Below, in pieces: positions 1 to 11,838 of a DNA stretch of 64,000 nt. The DNA comes from Acanthochlamys bracteata (lineage: Eukaryota > Streptophyta > Magnoliopsida > Pandanales > Velloziaceae). The stretch's first letter is position 1. The number at the start of each line of letters is the position of its first letter. The stretch spans positions 2,048,501 through 2,112,500 of the forward strand of contig CM034143.1 of the NCBI GenBank assembly GCA_019914995.1. Reading direction: 5' to 3'. The position numbers and the translations under genes are program-made. The notes beneath the pieces are model-generated. The model was not told the origin of the DNA. It did not search any database and saw nothing but the letters and a program-made list of their open reading frames with translations.

Positions 1-344
1 TTTCGAGCATCCGCCTCCTGTCGGCAGCTAATGGAATGGCGTCATCAAATTCCGTATTTATGATTATTTAAAATAAAATATTTTTTATAAAAATAAATTT
101 TTAGGTGAGATTTTTTGAAAAATAAATTTGATTTTTTAGTTTAAAAAATTATAAATATCATAATTTTATAATATATAATTCACATATATTTTGAAAATAA
201 AATTTTAAAACGAGAGTTTAAAAAGAGATGAAAGAAGTTGGCATAAGGTGGTCTACTTCAGGTTACAACTTCTTATGTGGTATGGGTAACCTATGCAGAA
301 CTTGTGAGCGAACTCCTGTCGCCAGCTTAAGAAACAACGGGGTG

Positions 345-580
345 GTGTGCGTTTGGTATTGTTTGTAAAATAGAATTTTTTTAAAATAAAATAAATTTTT
401 TTTTTAAAAAATGAGTTTTATTTTTTTATTTTCAAAAAAATAATTAAAATATATAATAAAAAAAGTTTTATTACATAAAATTTTTTACATTATCTAAAAT
501 TTTAAATAAATTTTCTAATATTTATAAAATATATATTAAAATATGTAAAATAGAAAAAAGTTTAAAAATAAACGCACTCG
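345..580 (+). repeat. AT-rich MITE-like repeat, family 1
   Basis: This block starts with GTGCGTTTGG and ends with AAACGCAC, so its ends are imperfect inverted repeats. The core carries TTTTATTACATAAAATTTT followed by a stretch resembling ATTTATAAAATATATATT. The same ordered core recurs near 1.4, 6.0, 11.3, 21.2, 55.1, 62.5 and 63.5 kb. No coding capacity is seen. The MITE reading is inferred from size, ends and copy number. Confidence 0.5.
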
Positions 581-1339
581 TGATCCTTTGCATCGCCTGA
601 AAGATCAACAGAGATTTTCATGTACTACGACATCGAGAATAATATGATCTTGAAACATTTCGATATTGATTATAGCTATCATGAGTATAGATTCTCATCT
701 AAGCAAATTCTTTCGTCTAGAAAGAAACCAGATAATGATTTTCGCTTCAATCGCTCAGTCCTTTCCCATCAACAACAACAATTTCCAAACACAATTTAAA
801 AGAAGCAACCAAAAAATAAAGGAATGTGTGGAGTATTTTTTAGAAACCTTTTCTAATTAGATAATATTATTTAAAAAATTTAAAATAAACTTTTCTTTTA
901 TTTTGAAAAACATCGTAATACTAAATTTTTTTATATTTTATAAACTTTTAACAATTTATAAAATAAATTTATTAACAAAATATAAAATAAATTAATAAAT
1001 AATGCCAAATAGTAACTCAATCCGATCACCAAAAGATTGTTAGATATTGAAGAGTTCTTTTTCTACAACCACAATCAGGCCACATCACCACCAGATCTGT
1101 TGCAATTCAGTGAAAGGCTCAAAATCAACCTACTACAACTCCAACACCATTAAATAAAAAAAACAAAGAGAGAAATTATAGCGTGTTCTGTTTCAATCAA
1201 ATGGCAGCTTTTAGAACCACAAACCACATCCACAAGCTACAGGGAAACAAATTAGTCCACTAGAGTACAGAAACAGCTACTGAAGATATTTATTGTTTGG
1301 TTCAAATTGTTTGAACCGACTCAGACCGAACCACACCAA

Positions 1340-1590
1340 CTTGAAAGTGTGTTTGAAATTCCATTTCAAACACTATTTTTCAATTTTCTTTTATATTTTT
1401 AATGTATATTTTATAATATTTAAAAATTTTATTTAAAAATTTAGATAATATAGAAAAATTTTACGTAATAAAATTTTATTATTATATATTTTTATTATTT
1501 TTTTAAAATTTTTAAAAAAACTTATTTAAAAAAAAATAAAAATATTTTTTATTTCAAAAAAATTTTATTTTATAAATAGCTGATATTCAT
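1340..1590 (-). repeat. AT-rich MITE-like repeat, family 1
   Basis: This copy is in the opposite orientation: the core appears as ACGTAATAAAATTTTATTA preceded by a TATATTTTATAATATTTA-like segment. It begins near GTGTTTGAAATTCC. Both ends are diffuse, so the limits are approximate. Confidence 0.45.
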
Positions 1591-2433
1591 GAACATGTAA
1601 TTTAGGTTATTTCTTTACGTATAATGTGAATCTTTTATAAAATTAAAAACTGCTATGCATAACTGTTCCGAACTTAATATAAGATAATATTTCCAAATGT
1701 ATTTACATATTAACTTTTATACCTATTGACGTTAAAATTATCCTAATAAATAATAATTTTTCTTTTGAATTTTCTAAGAGACTAATTCTCTTAATAAAAA
1801 GTTTTGTTTAGAAGCAAAACTGAGAAACGAGTCGTGAGATTTGAATTACAACACAACTAAAGACGAAATAATTGATAGCATTTTCAGTTAAACTGAGCTT
1901 ATCTTGTAATGCGTCTCACACTACTTTTCATTCTATTTATATGTTTATAATTTTTAAAGTTTAAAATTTTAAAAATGTAAATAAAATATATATTATAAAA
2001 CTTATATATATATATATATATATTTAAAAACATTTATTTTAAATAACTTTTAAATCAAATGGTAGATCCTCCACCTAGAACGAAATTGACCATAGTAAGA
2101 ACGGCCCTATGATGTTATATAAGAATTCTATGATTATCAAAATGTGAAAACAATTTGGAAGAACAAGATTTTGGTTCCATCTGCGGTCCGGTTTTTTTTT
2201 TTTAAGGAACAACCTTACATGCACCGGTTCGATCTTTGTTTTGTTCTGCAACTTCTGTCCCTCTTTCAACCAATAACATGTAATCATGCACGTCTATATT
2301 CAAGGAACCGGCTTAGATTCCTATTCCCTTTCCCGTCTTCAACCAAATGCTGCTGCTATAATTATCTTTTCTTATCCGTTCTTCTCCTTCATCTAAAGTT
2401 TTTACTTGATTATATACTTCTCTACTGTTCTTA

Positions 2434-2442
2434 CATATATAG
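2434..2442 (+). promoter_or_regulatory. Possible TATA box of the B-box gene
   Basis: A CATATATAG string lies about 100 bp upstream of the B-box start codon, a plausible distance for a TATA element with a short 5' leader. TA-rich strings are common here, including another at 2411-2416, so this is only a candidate. Confidence 0.25.
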
Positions 2443-2534
2443 CTTCTTCCGTTAATTAATTGTTCTTCTTCTTGATTCAAGAGTTGTTGTTGTTCTACTA
2501 TTTTTGAGTTGAAAGAATTAATTAGAAGAAGAAG

Positions 2535-4422
2535 ATGAAGATTCAGTGTGATGTATGCGAGAACGCGGCGACGGTAATCTGCTGCGCAGATGAAGCCGCG
2601 CTGTGTGCAGCTTGTGATATAGAAATCCATGCTGCTAATAAACTTGCAAGTAAGCATCAGAGGCTTATGCTTCATTCCATTCCTAACGAGCTACCCAGAT
2701 GTGATATTTGTCAGGTAGTTTCTCTTTTTCTTTCTTTGATTTTTCTTCTTTTAATTAAACTTTTTTCTTCTCATGAAGTCCTTCTGTAATCAACTTTAAT
2801 GATTCTTGGATTGAGTTCAGTTTATCATTTGCTATTTTTCAGTTTTACTGCCTAAATTTCTTAGTATGGATGCTAAGGAGTGGGATCAATTGATTAGCAA
2901 ATAAACAAGATTAGAAAATTTAATAAAAGACTCAAAAATCTTTTCTTTCTTTTTTTTAATCTTGCCAAAAAAGAAACTCTCCAAGAAAGGGGTTATGAAA
3001 TGCTTTGATTTGATGACCTTTGAAAACGGGGAGATTTTGTTTGTAATGACTTTGAGTTTGGAGGTAAGAGTTTGATCTGGGGTTTCATGCAGATTCAAGA
3101 AATGAAGTAGAAATTTAGGGTTGATTTTTCACAGAGCACGACAAGAATTACTAGTGGAAAGTGTCATGTTACCAACTTAAGAAATCACACGAGTAGTTCC
3201 TACACCTTATCGAGTTGATATATCTCTAATCTCTGTATTTTCATTTCAATGCAAACCATTGAAGTTCAGAAAGCATGGTGATTGATCTACTGCTTTCGAA
3301 AACCGTATATGAATGAAAATGTTTAAACCTTGGCAACTGTTGTGTAAGTTGATAGCTGCCTATTTGGTGTTGCTTTTCTTGATAAAAAATATAAAAAAGT
3401 GCAGTAACCGATCCCCTATGTGGAAGTGAGCATGATGAAATTTTATTGTATCTTTGATTTATGCAACATGGATGCGAAGGTTTCTTCTCAAGATGTGTAG
3501 GTTACGACAGTTTGATGTCTTGACAAGTTCCCATCTTATATTTTGCAGGAGAAATTAGCTTTTATTTTCTGCGTGGAGGATAGGGCTCTTTTTTGCCAGA
3601 ACTGCGATGAGTCCATTCACATAGCGGATAGTCTCACTGGAAGACACCAACGCTTCCTTGCCACTGGCATTCAAGTTGCCTTGAACTCAATATGCGACAA
3701 AGCTCCTGAAATAGATAACTCGAACCCCTCCAATGACAAGCCACAACCTGCAATCGTTCCTAAGGGAAACACTGCAACAGAACAAGTTCCCGCTGCTGCT
3801 ACTGCTACTGCTACTTGTACTACTATGTTCATGTGTTCCCCTTGGGCAGTTGATGAATTCCTCCAACTATCTGACTACGAGTCAAACAATAAGGTGAACA
3901 ACAGAGGATTTAAAGCACTCTCTTGAATTCGCTAAAAATTCTTGAGGTCTGTATAATGTTTTTTGATATGTTCACCTATCAAATACGGAGTTGGCTAAAT
4001 GCTGGTTATCCCAATAACGATCTTGATACTGATATCACTTATTGGCAGATTGCGTTACACTTTGCCAAAAATATAGCTTTATATGGTTTAATGATAGAAA
4101 GTCTTCATATGATTTCGGGTTGATTTTGATTCTTATTTCCTCATAGCAATCTTGATTGTTGATTTCAATATCGTCAATATTGCAGAAGGATTCTACGCTT
4201 GGCTTTGAGGAACTGGAGTGGTTTTCTGACATTGGTCTCTTTGGTGAGCAAGTACATCGAAAAATGTCAGCAGCTGCGCAAGTGCCTGAACTTCCAGCAT
4301 CCGGGCCAAACAATTACAATATCCATAGACCTACAAGATTTGAGAACATCTCAAAGAAACCTAGGATCGAGATTGCAGAAGATGATAATGAAGAGTTCTT
4401 CCTAGTCCCAGATCTTGGTTAA
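2535..4422 (+). CDS. Double B-box zinc finger protein, BBX24/BBX25 (STO/STH) type
   Basis: Three exons (2535-2714, 3549-3893, 4186-4422) join in phase 0 at GT-AG introns and encode 253 aa, close to the family's usual length. B-box 1 covers about residues 5-45 with the Cys/His/Asp zinc ligands (CDVCENAA, CCADEAALC, CDIEIHAANK, H40-H41 region). B-box 2 begins with CDIC at the end of exon 1 and continues into exon 2 (FCVEDRALFCQNCD, then HIAD and GRHQRF). A conserved SPWAVDEFLQLSDYE segment follows, and the protein ends in the VP motif VPDLG. There is no CCT domain, so it belongs to structure group IV. Known members are light-signalling co-regulators that act in the nucleus with HY5 and COP1; the VP motif binds COP1. 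Intron 1 is about 830 bp. The start is the first ATG before the conserved MKIQCDVCE. I see no lesions. Confidence 0.93.
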
Positions 4423-6330
4423 ATTTGTGATTAAAAAAATGAAAAATTAAAAATGAAAATGAAAAAAAAGAGGAAAAGAGAGAAACAGCAAGTACATGCT
4501 TGTTATGTATGTATGTGAACTAAAGGACTGAGATCTACGAGAGTAATGTGCTGCTCTTAGCAGTTTCTGCAGTACTTTGAAACTTCTGTGCAGAAATGAA
4601 ATCCAAGTTTCGACTTGGTAAACTTTGAATTATACATATATGTTTCCATTCTGCATATGGTTTTAGCTACTATTCTTTGCATCAGTTTACATGAATATGA
4701 AGAAATTGTTTCAAATTAATGCTCCTAAATATGAATGATTCATCAAAGGGTTCCAACTTTTTTTCTTCATTATGTTAAGAAATTTGTGAAAAGGTGAGAG
4801 AGAGAGAGAGAAAATACGGATAGCATCTTGTTTTTAATTATCGTATTTCTGTTGATTTTTTTCCTCAATTTCCTTTGAATTTGGTGTTTAATTGTGCTTC
4901 ATGGTTGGTATCGCAAGCTATCTTAGAGAATGGTCTAGCTAGTTTTCTTTTCTTCTTGCGAAGAGACGCTGTCCTCTGGTCTACAACTGTTTTTAAAACT
5001 AAATCAATAATAAAAAAAGATTTATCTATGAAGATATTTGAAAGTATTTATAAAATAATTTTTAAAAAATATTTAAATTTTCTAAATAAATATTTAAAAA
5101 AAATTTTAATTTTTATGATTAAAAATAATATATATAGTTTTTACGAGATATAATTTTTAAATATTTTTAAAATTTTAAATAATACTATAAAAAATTATTT
5201 AGATTAAATGGAATTAGAGCCTTCAGACCAAACATCCCCTATATCTAAAAAACAAATACTAAAGGAGAGCCCTTTCGTAACATCTATAGTTGCATTGTTG
5301 CAGCAACATATCCGCCTGCAATAAGTCTATGACGTTGCTCATTAACCATATAACAGTTGTATTGGAATGAGCTTTTTGGTGAAAACAAAAATTTATGGAT
5401 ATTTTAGAAAACAAGTTTGCTCTTTTTAGATTAAAAAAAATTATGCATATAATAATTCAATGATACTCATGTCTTCTAAATTTTTAAATAAAAATCTACT
5501 ATAAATATACAAAAACAAAAAGCTGAGATATAACGAGTCACTTTTAATTAATGCCAAACAAGTCTTATGAGTTTGACGCTTTTAAGGGTTGTCGGGAGTT
5601 GCGTTCTCAAAACACACCATGAATTTTCAAACTAAATTTTTTTGTCTATAATGTCGTAGAAATTTTTTTGAATTTAAAAAATATGACTGAATTTTTCATA
5701 AAATTATTATATATATAAAATTTAATTAAAAAATATTGTTTTTCAACGATTTACTTTTTTTAATAACCACAAACCAGCTCTTAAAAAAACTACAGTATGA
5801 TTGCCACATGTTGTCAAACTCACAAAATGTACAGAATTGGTGTGCCCAATTCTATTTCCTGAACTCAGCCATATCAGCAAATCTAACCTAGACATGTGAT
5901 TATTTGTTGTACTTGTCAAATTTTAAACTATTGTAAAAAGTTAGTATCTTTATTTTTAGGTGCGTCTGAAAATATTTATAAAATAAAATTTTATTGAGAT
6001 AAAAAATATTTTTATTTTTTTATTTAAAAAATAATAAAAATATGTAATAAAAAGATTTTATTACATAAAATTTTTCATATTTTTAAAATTTTAAAATAAT
6101 TTTTTTAAATACTTATAAAATATATACTAAAAAATAAAAAATTAAAAATTAAAAAATTATTTTTCTAGTAATCTAAACCAAACATCGAGTTTGCCCTTAC
6201 AGCAAAATTGCGTATTTCTTTTTTATTTTGGCTACTTCTTTGAAACCCTCTGCATGGTAGGGTCGAACAGAGACAATGAAGTCAAACATTGACTAGTCCT
6301 TCGCTATTTACGAGATTCTATGTTCTAAAA
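4423..6330. other. Intergenic region, 3' flank of the B-box gene and AT-rich repeats
   Basis: The first 250 bp are probably 3' UTR; a GA microsatellite lies at about 4796-4812. The rest is AT-rich intergenic DNA with a weak family-1 repeat at about 5020-5225 and a better one at 5955-6190. No gene is seen. Confidence 0.5.
5955..6190 (+). repeat. AT-rich MITE-like repeat, family 1
   Basis: The block starts GGTGCGTCTGAAAATATTTA and ends near AACCAAACATCG. Its core has AAATATGTAATAAAAAGATT then TTATTACATAAAATTTTTC and ACTTATAAAATATATACTA, the same order as the copies near 0.4 and 11.3 kb. Confidence 0.5.
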
Positions 6331-6532
6331 TAGAGATGCACAAATAGGTTGGGCCTTTTCGCGGCCCAATCAATCCGTTCAGATTTAGGCCGGTTCGATG
6401 AACAGTGGTAGAAGCGGGCCGGTTCGGCTCGATCCTACGGACAAGACGGGCAGAATTTGTCGGTCCGCCCGCTCGGTATTGTTCGTTGACTTTGACATCG
6501 TCAACGTTGATTGTTGATCAGATTAAGAAAAT

Positions 6533-7097
6533 TAGTGATGGCAAATTTCTACCCGATTCGAAAATCTAACCCAAAATCGATTAGAAAAGGTCGAATTCCG
6601 GTTAAGTCTTAGTCGGGTTCGGGTCAATCTCGAGTCGATTTGAAAATGATCCGAAAATTTTAAACGTATTCGAGTCGGATTCGAGTTGACCAGAAATTGA
6701 TCCATTTTACTTGTATAACTATTCATATAGTTATATTACTTAATAATTAAAAAATTTTAAATTTAATTTGTATATATATATTTTTAATTTATCTTAATTT
6801 AACTAATTTTAATTTAATTTATAAATTTTGTCAAAATTAATAATTTTCTTTTTAAATATATCACAATTAATAATTTTTATATATTATTAATAAAATTAAT
6901 ATTTATAATTTTTATTTTAATAATTTTTATTATTAAATGGATTGACCCGAGTTTGACCCGGTTATAAATAGGTTGGATTAGAGTTGACAATTTTGACCCA
7001 TATAAATAAATGGGTCGGATTAGAATTAAATAATTTTGATCCAGTTATTATATGGGTCGATCCGAAACCGTCCCATGAATTCGAATTGTCACTCTTA
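6533..7097 (+). mobile_element. Non-autonomous hAT-like element, GGGTCGATCCG family, copy A
   Basis: The element begins TAGTGATGGCAAATTTC and ends GAATTGTCACTCTTA, imperfect terminal inverted repeats of the TAGGGNTGGCAA type. The flanking 8-mers AAGAAAAT (6525-6532) and AAGAAAAG (7098-7105) match at 7 of 8 positions, the target duplication size of hAT elements. Near its right end it carries TTGACCCGAG, TGGGTCGGATT and TGGGTCGATCCGAAACCG. Its AT-rich interior aligns by eye with copy B. It has no coding capacity. Confidence 0.6.
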
Positions 7098-7413
7098 AAG
7101 AAAAGAAACAACAACCGTCATGCTGACGTCAACATAACCGTTGGAGTGACAGCCAATGGTAATGTTACTGTTGGCTAGCGTCAGCATGACATAATCCAAC
7201 GATAACACTACTGTTGGCTGCAACGTTAATTTTTTTTAATTTCAACTTTTCACCTATAAATATATCATATTCTCATTCATTTTTTACACAACTTTTTCAA
7301 TTTTTATTTTCATTCTACTCAAGCTCATACAAGATTATAAAAATAACTTTTTCTTACTTTATTTTTTAAATTCACATTTCTCCATTCTCAAAAAGTTTTA
7401 GTTGTTATTTCGA

Positions 7414-9196
7414 ATGTATTCAAATATTCGTGCTATTAATTTTGATATGGATGAGTATGGCATGTACGATTAACATTTGGATAAGATAGATGTTGGCCGT
7501 ATGAAGGAAGAAGATGATGTTCCCCCAATACAAAAAAAAAGTTTTCATCAAAGATACAACGAAAATCCTTCAATTGAAAGTGTTGAAAGTAATTCGGTTT
7601 CAAAATCGACATCGACAACAACAAAACGTTCAAAAGTCACAACTTCTGAAGCCGGTAACTATTTCACTACCGAATATACAGTGTAAAGTGATGGTACTAA
7701 ATAAAAAATGGCAAAATATAAGTTTTGCGAAAAACTTTTAACTGCTAATCCTATTGCAAGAGCTCGATATTTAATAGCACATGGTAAAAAATATGCTTCC
7801 AATAAAAAAATCTGAAAGGAATCTTCACAAATTCAACTTCAATTTTCGATAAATACTTGATCTTATGATTCTAATGTAGCTAGAAAATTTTTTGCCTATG
7901 TAATTTGTGTTACGAATTTACCTATTAATTTTGGTTAGTCATCTTTTTATGAAGAACATATTAAAAGAGCATATTGTTCACAATTTTAAAAAATTAGTAG
8001 AACAACTATTAGAAGTGATATTATTACTTATTATAATAAAATGCGCACTATATTAAAATCTGAATTCAGTTCATTAAAATTTTCTGTTGCGTTAACATCT
8101 GATATTTGGAACGATAGAGCTAAACAAGATTATTTAAGTATTGTTGCACATTATTTTGATTCACAATAAATTTAGAAGTGGCAAATTTCGATCCGATCCG
8201 AACCCGACCCAAAAAAGTTGGATTCGAATTGGGTTGACCCAAAATTGACACGTTTAACCCGTTTAATTTTCTATATAGTATATATTATTTAATAATTAGA
8301 TAATAATAGTATAAAATTTGAATTTAATTTGCATAAATATATTTTAAATTTATACTAATTTAACTAATTTTTACTTAATTTATAAATTTTATCAAAATTA
8401 TATTTTTTCTTTTTAAGTATATCATAATTATTAATTTTTATATATTATTGCTAAAATTTAATATTTGTAAATTTATTTTAATAATTTTAATTATTAAATG
8501 GGTCAATCCGAATTTAATCCGGTTATAAAAAGATTGGATTATAGTTGACACTTTTGATCCATATAAATAAATGGGTCGGGTTAGGATTAAATAATTTTAA
8601 CCCAGTTATTATATGGGTCGATCCGAAACTGACCCATATATCCGAGTTGACAACCCTACAAAGGATGGATTATGTAAAAAAGAATTATTTGTTTTAGACT
8701 TAATGATTCCACACACATACTAAAAATATTTCTAAATGTATTATAAATGTAGTTAAAGAATGGGGCATAAGCAACCGCATTTTCTCTATCACCTTAAATA
8801 ATACTTCAGCAAATACCAAGGCAATTTGATTTCTTGAAATGGAGCTAAGCTCATACATGGGAGAAATTTTAGTACATCAATATTGTGCTTGTCATATTAT
8901 CAAATTTTACTATAAAAATAGGTAACAATATATTTACTGAAACTCATTCAATTATTGTTGAGAAATTTGTAAACTTTTTAGAAACTTTTTATGATGATAC
9001 TGTTGTATTATCTGGTGTTTACTATCCTACTTCTCTATTAGTTTTATATTTAATTTTTAATATAGTTATTATATTACATTCACATATAACAGATAAATTA
9101 CTTTGACCTATAGTTATAGTAATGACTAAAAAGTTAAAAAAATATTGGTCCGATACTCCTCTTTTATATTTTTTTGTATTTATTGATAATGTGTAA
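7414..9196 (+). pseudogene. hAT transposase relic (BED zinc finger, RNase H-like fold)
   Basis: Broken frames recall plant BED-type hAT transposases such as DAYSLEEPER and RICESLEEPER. An acidic/Ser-rich N-terminus (MYSNIRAINFDMDEYG) is followed by a BED-finger trace around 7711-7790 (YKFCEKLLTANP), where the first cysteine has been lost. The catalytic core has LTSDIWNDR near 8095-8115 with the first catalytic Asp. After the nested element, KEWGISNRIFSITLNNTSAN (about 8758-8817) shows Asn where the family has the second catalytic Asp. The segment FLETFYDDTVVLSGVYYPTS (about 8971-9033) matches the conserved middle region. Several in-frame stops and frameshifts exclude function. Confidence 0.75.
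8173..8658 (+). mobile_element. Non-autonomous hAT-like element, GGGTCGATCCG family, copy B, nested in transposase
   Basis: It begins TAGAAGTGGCAAATTTCG and ends GAGTTGACAACCCTA, with imperfect inverted termini. It shares with copy A both the AT-rich interior and the right-hand TGGGTCGATCCGAAACTG block. Transposase coding is readable up to HYFDSQ on the left and resumes as WIM (stop) KRI on the right, so the intervening DNA is an insertion. The immediate flanks do not give a clean 8-bp duplication, so the exact ends are uncertain. Confidence 0.6.
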
Positions 9197-10611
9197 TGAT
9201 ACATATTTATTATATCTTATTGTTATAGTAAATATTAGATTTTTTTGTAAAATTCTATTCATAATATGAATTAATTTATTTTATTTTATTTTTGTGATGC
9301 ATAAGTGAATAAAAAAATAAATTATTGAAGGAATGCAAGGAAGTGTTATATATCAAGAAGAAGCCATCCCATTTAAATCCCATTTATTTACTAACATAAT
9401 GATCTTATCATCTTATTAAGGAAATAAAAGAGCTAATCATGGGAGAAAATATCAAACAGCGGTCCTTATTGATTCATTTGACTAATCAAATATAAACAAA
9501 ATATTTAGCATCAAATCTAGTATCAAATCTAATCCGAAGATTATGAAGATATTTTTTTCTAATTTTGTGGGAGGAAGTTTAACTATAAAAATGGGTGAAC
9601 GAAGAGCCAATGAAGAGCTGACGAGAAACCTAGAGAGAGCTGAACAGGAGACAGAAGGAAGATCAAATTAGAGACGAAAAATTCTTCAGACTTGCTTTTT
9701 TTTCTTTTCCTCATGTTTTATTTTTCATACAATATTATTGTGTGTATTAATATGAGTGGCTAAATTCTCTAAATTGGAGTTAGGATAAAACCCTAATAAA
9801 TTTAATTTATTTCTTGAATATTATGTGATGTACAGATTGTTGATTTTATGTGAGTTGTTAATGCTTGTTTGAAGATATTTAGATGTTAAATTTGCATGCA
9901 TGATTATCATTGAGTTTGATATCTAAATTATTATATTAATTGTATTTACGAGGACCAATCGGAGCATAATTTACGAATTATAGGATTTAATAACTGTAAT
10001 TAATATTTACTGGACCAAAGTGAATGTAACTATATTATTTATGATTTCGCAGAACCTAATACATTGCTAGTAATTTCTAAATAAGGAGTTAGAATATCAC
10101 TAGGGATAGGTGATTTTACACTGGACCAAAGTTAAAGTTATAATTAGAAATCGTATCTAAAAACTGGACCGAAGTGTTAGGTACAAAGTCTTCACAATCA
10201 TCATAATCTATTATCATATTTATTTAAAAATTAAATTAGAGGCATTAGTGGTGGATTCTAAAACTCTAGTTGTTTGCATACAATATATATATATTTAAGT
10301 TTTCTACTTTCTGTCATATTGATCAAGTGACCGGATGAATGTAAATTTGTAATCCGATTGAGCTGAAATTTTATGGATATGTTTCTAACTCATAGTTCTT
10401 CATATCCAACGGTGAAGATTGAATTTGGAGGTCACTCCGACCATAAACCGGAGAGAAAGTGCCCCTATCACTTTTCATATATATATATATATATACTTTC
10501 TAGACTTTTTTTTATAAATTTTTACTTCAGAAGATTTCTTAAAAAAGCAAAAATTGAAATAAACACAAAATGAACTCTTAAAAGCACAGTCAAACATGCC
10601 CTAAATATTTT

Positions 10612-11140
10612 GAATGGTAATATACGATACGATCCACAAACCCAACTACAACCAATCTGTCTACATTGAGTTCGGATTTGAAACAGGTTCGAATTTTTGT
10701 AGTCAACCCAAAATTGATCAGAAAAATAAATGCGTTCCGATCAGTTTAAGAATTGATTCAAAATTAATTCATCTAATCCGTATAATTATTTATATAATAC
10801 ATATTACTTAATAATTAAAAAATATTTATAACAATGACGGTGAATTTTAATTTTAATTTATTTTTTGGCTTAATTAGTTTATTTTTAATTTATTACTTAA
10901 TTATATATTTTAAAATTAATCTTTTTTGTTTTAGATATGAAATGATTTTTATCTTTTATTATTAGAGTTTATCTTATGATTTTTGTTAACAATTTTAATT
11001 ATTAAATATAAATTTAACACTATTATTAAATAATTTGAGTTAGATTTAAAAATTTTTATTCAGTATAAATTGAATGATTCTAATTTAATTATTAAATAGA
11101 TCAATTTGAAGGTGATTTGTTAACCCATATTGAGACTCTA
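10612..11140 (+). mobile_element. Degenerate GGGTCGATCCG-family element, copy C
   Basis: The left part (TACGATACGATCCACAAACC, GTCAACCCAAAATTGATC) and the right part (GATTCTAATTTAATTATTAA followed by ATAGATCAATTTGAAGGTG) follow the order of copies A and B, with a similar AT-rich middle. The ends are too diverged to define terminal repeats or a target duplication. It is the oldest-looking copy of the four. Confidence 0.4.
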
Positions 11141-11174
11141 TTTATATAATTACTTTATTCACTCTATTACCATT

Positions 11175-11435
11175 TTTTTACTGCGTTTGAAATTATTTAT
11201 GAAATAGAATTTTTCTAAAATATAAAATATTTTTATCTTTTTTGAAAAATAAATTTTATTTTTTTATTTTCAAAAAAATAATAAAAATATGTAATAAAAA
11301 GATCTCATTATGTAGAATTTTTTTACACTTTCTAAAATTTTAAATTAATTTTCTAACTACTTATAAAATATGTATTAAAAAATATAAAATTAAAAATTAA
11401 AAAAATTTGTTGAGAAAATAGAAAGCCAAACGCAT
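11175..11435 (+). repeat. AT-rich MITE-like repeat, family 1
   Basis: It starts TGCGTTTGAAATTATTTA and ends GAAAGCCAAACGCATTTA. The terminal TGCGTTT/AAACGCA inverted repeat is the clearest in the family. The core AAAATATGTAATAAAAAGAT and CTTATAAAATATGTATTAAA matches other copies. Confidence 0.55.
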
Positions 11436-11838
11436 TTATATTACACTTAACACTCGGTTGCTATTTATAACTCTTATTTCTAGTCAGACCCTAAAGAAAC
11501 CATTCCTTTTTCTAAGAGTGTGTTTTAAAATGCTAAGACTTTTTCTTTTGGAGAGTTTCGAAAAGTTTATATTTTATAATTATTCATTAAATTGAGAAAT
11601 CTACTTCTAATTTACTATTTAAGAATTTTTAATTTCTTTTTTTACTTTCAAGTTTCAACCCAATTCAAATAAAAAAACTACATAAATTAAACTTTTTCGA
11701 GTGACTTCTTAAAAACTTACGCTTTTGACTTTCTACCCATATAAAACACGCCCTAAGAAGACTTTTGAAAGCTCTGCTTTCTTTGTTTCTTTCTTCTTGC
11801 TGAGAAATTATTTGATTGAGATTTGAATCGATCGAGCA

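Larger units (their letters stand above)
1..2430. other. AT-rich intergenic region with MITE-like repeats
   Basis: I see no supportable gene here. The short open frames are AT-rich and resemble nothing. The stretch holds two copies of an AT-rich repeat (about 345-580 and 1340-1590) and a TA dinucleotide run near 2005-2025. The last 100-200 bases are likely the promoter of the B-box gene that follows. Confidence 0.6.
6331..9198 (+). mobile_element. Degenerate hAT-type DNA transposon with nested insertions
   Basis: The candidate left end TAGAGATGCACAAATAGG at 6331 is followed by a GC-rich stretch typical of plant hAT termini. After a nested element (6533-7097) comes a likely promoter and leader (7100-7413) with repeated CAACGGTT-like and TGACGTCA-like motifs and an ACCTATAAATATA TATA box near 7252. 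The decayed transposase lies at 7414-9196, itself interrupted at 8173-8658. No right end or C-terminal dimerisation motif is visible, so the 3' part appears lost and the right limit is arbitrary. Assignment to hAT rests on the transposase; the left end is inferred. Confidence 0.55.
9199..11838. other. Intergenic region with repeats
   Basis: I find no gene. At about 9590-10260 there is a moderately complex, less AT-rich stretch with three spaced copies of CTGGACC(A/G)AAGT; it may be a fragment of an old mobile element, but I cannot identify it. A TA run lies at about 10478-10494. A degenerate GGGTCGATCCG-family copy (about 10612-11140) and a family-1 repeat (11175-11435) follow. Confidence 0.4.

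Noticed and set aside
2005..2027. TA dinucleotide run, and a similar one at about 10478-10494
   Set aside because: Simple microsatellites common in AT-rich plant DNA; no further meaning.
2313..2675. 120-aa minus-strand frame overlapping B-box exon 1
   Set aside because: It is the antisense shadow of the B-box exon and its leader, with no features of its own.
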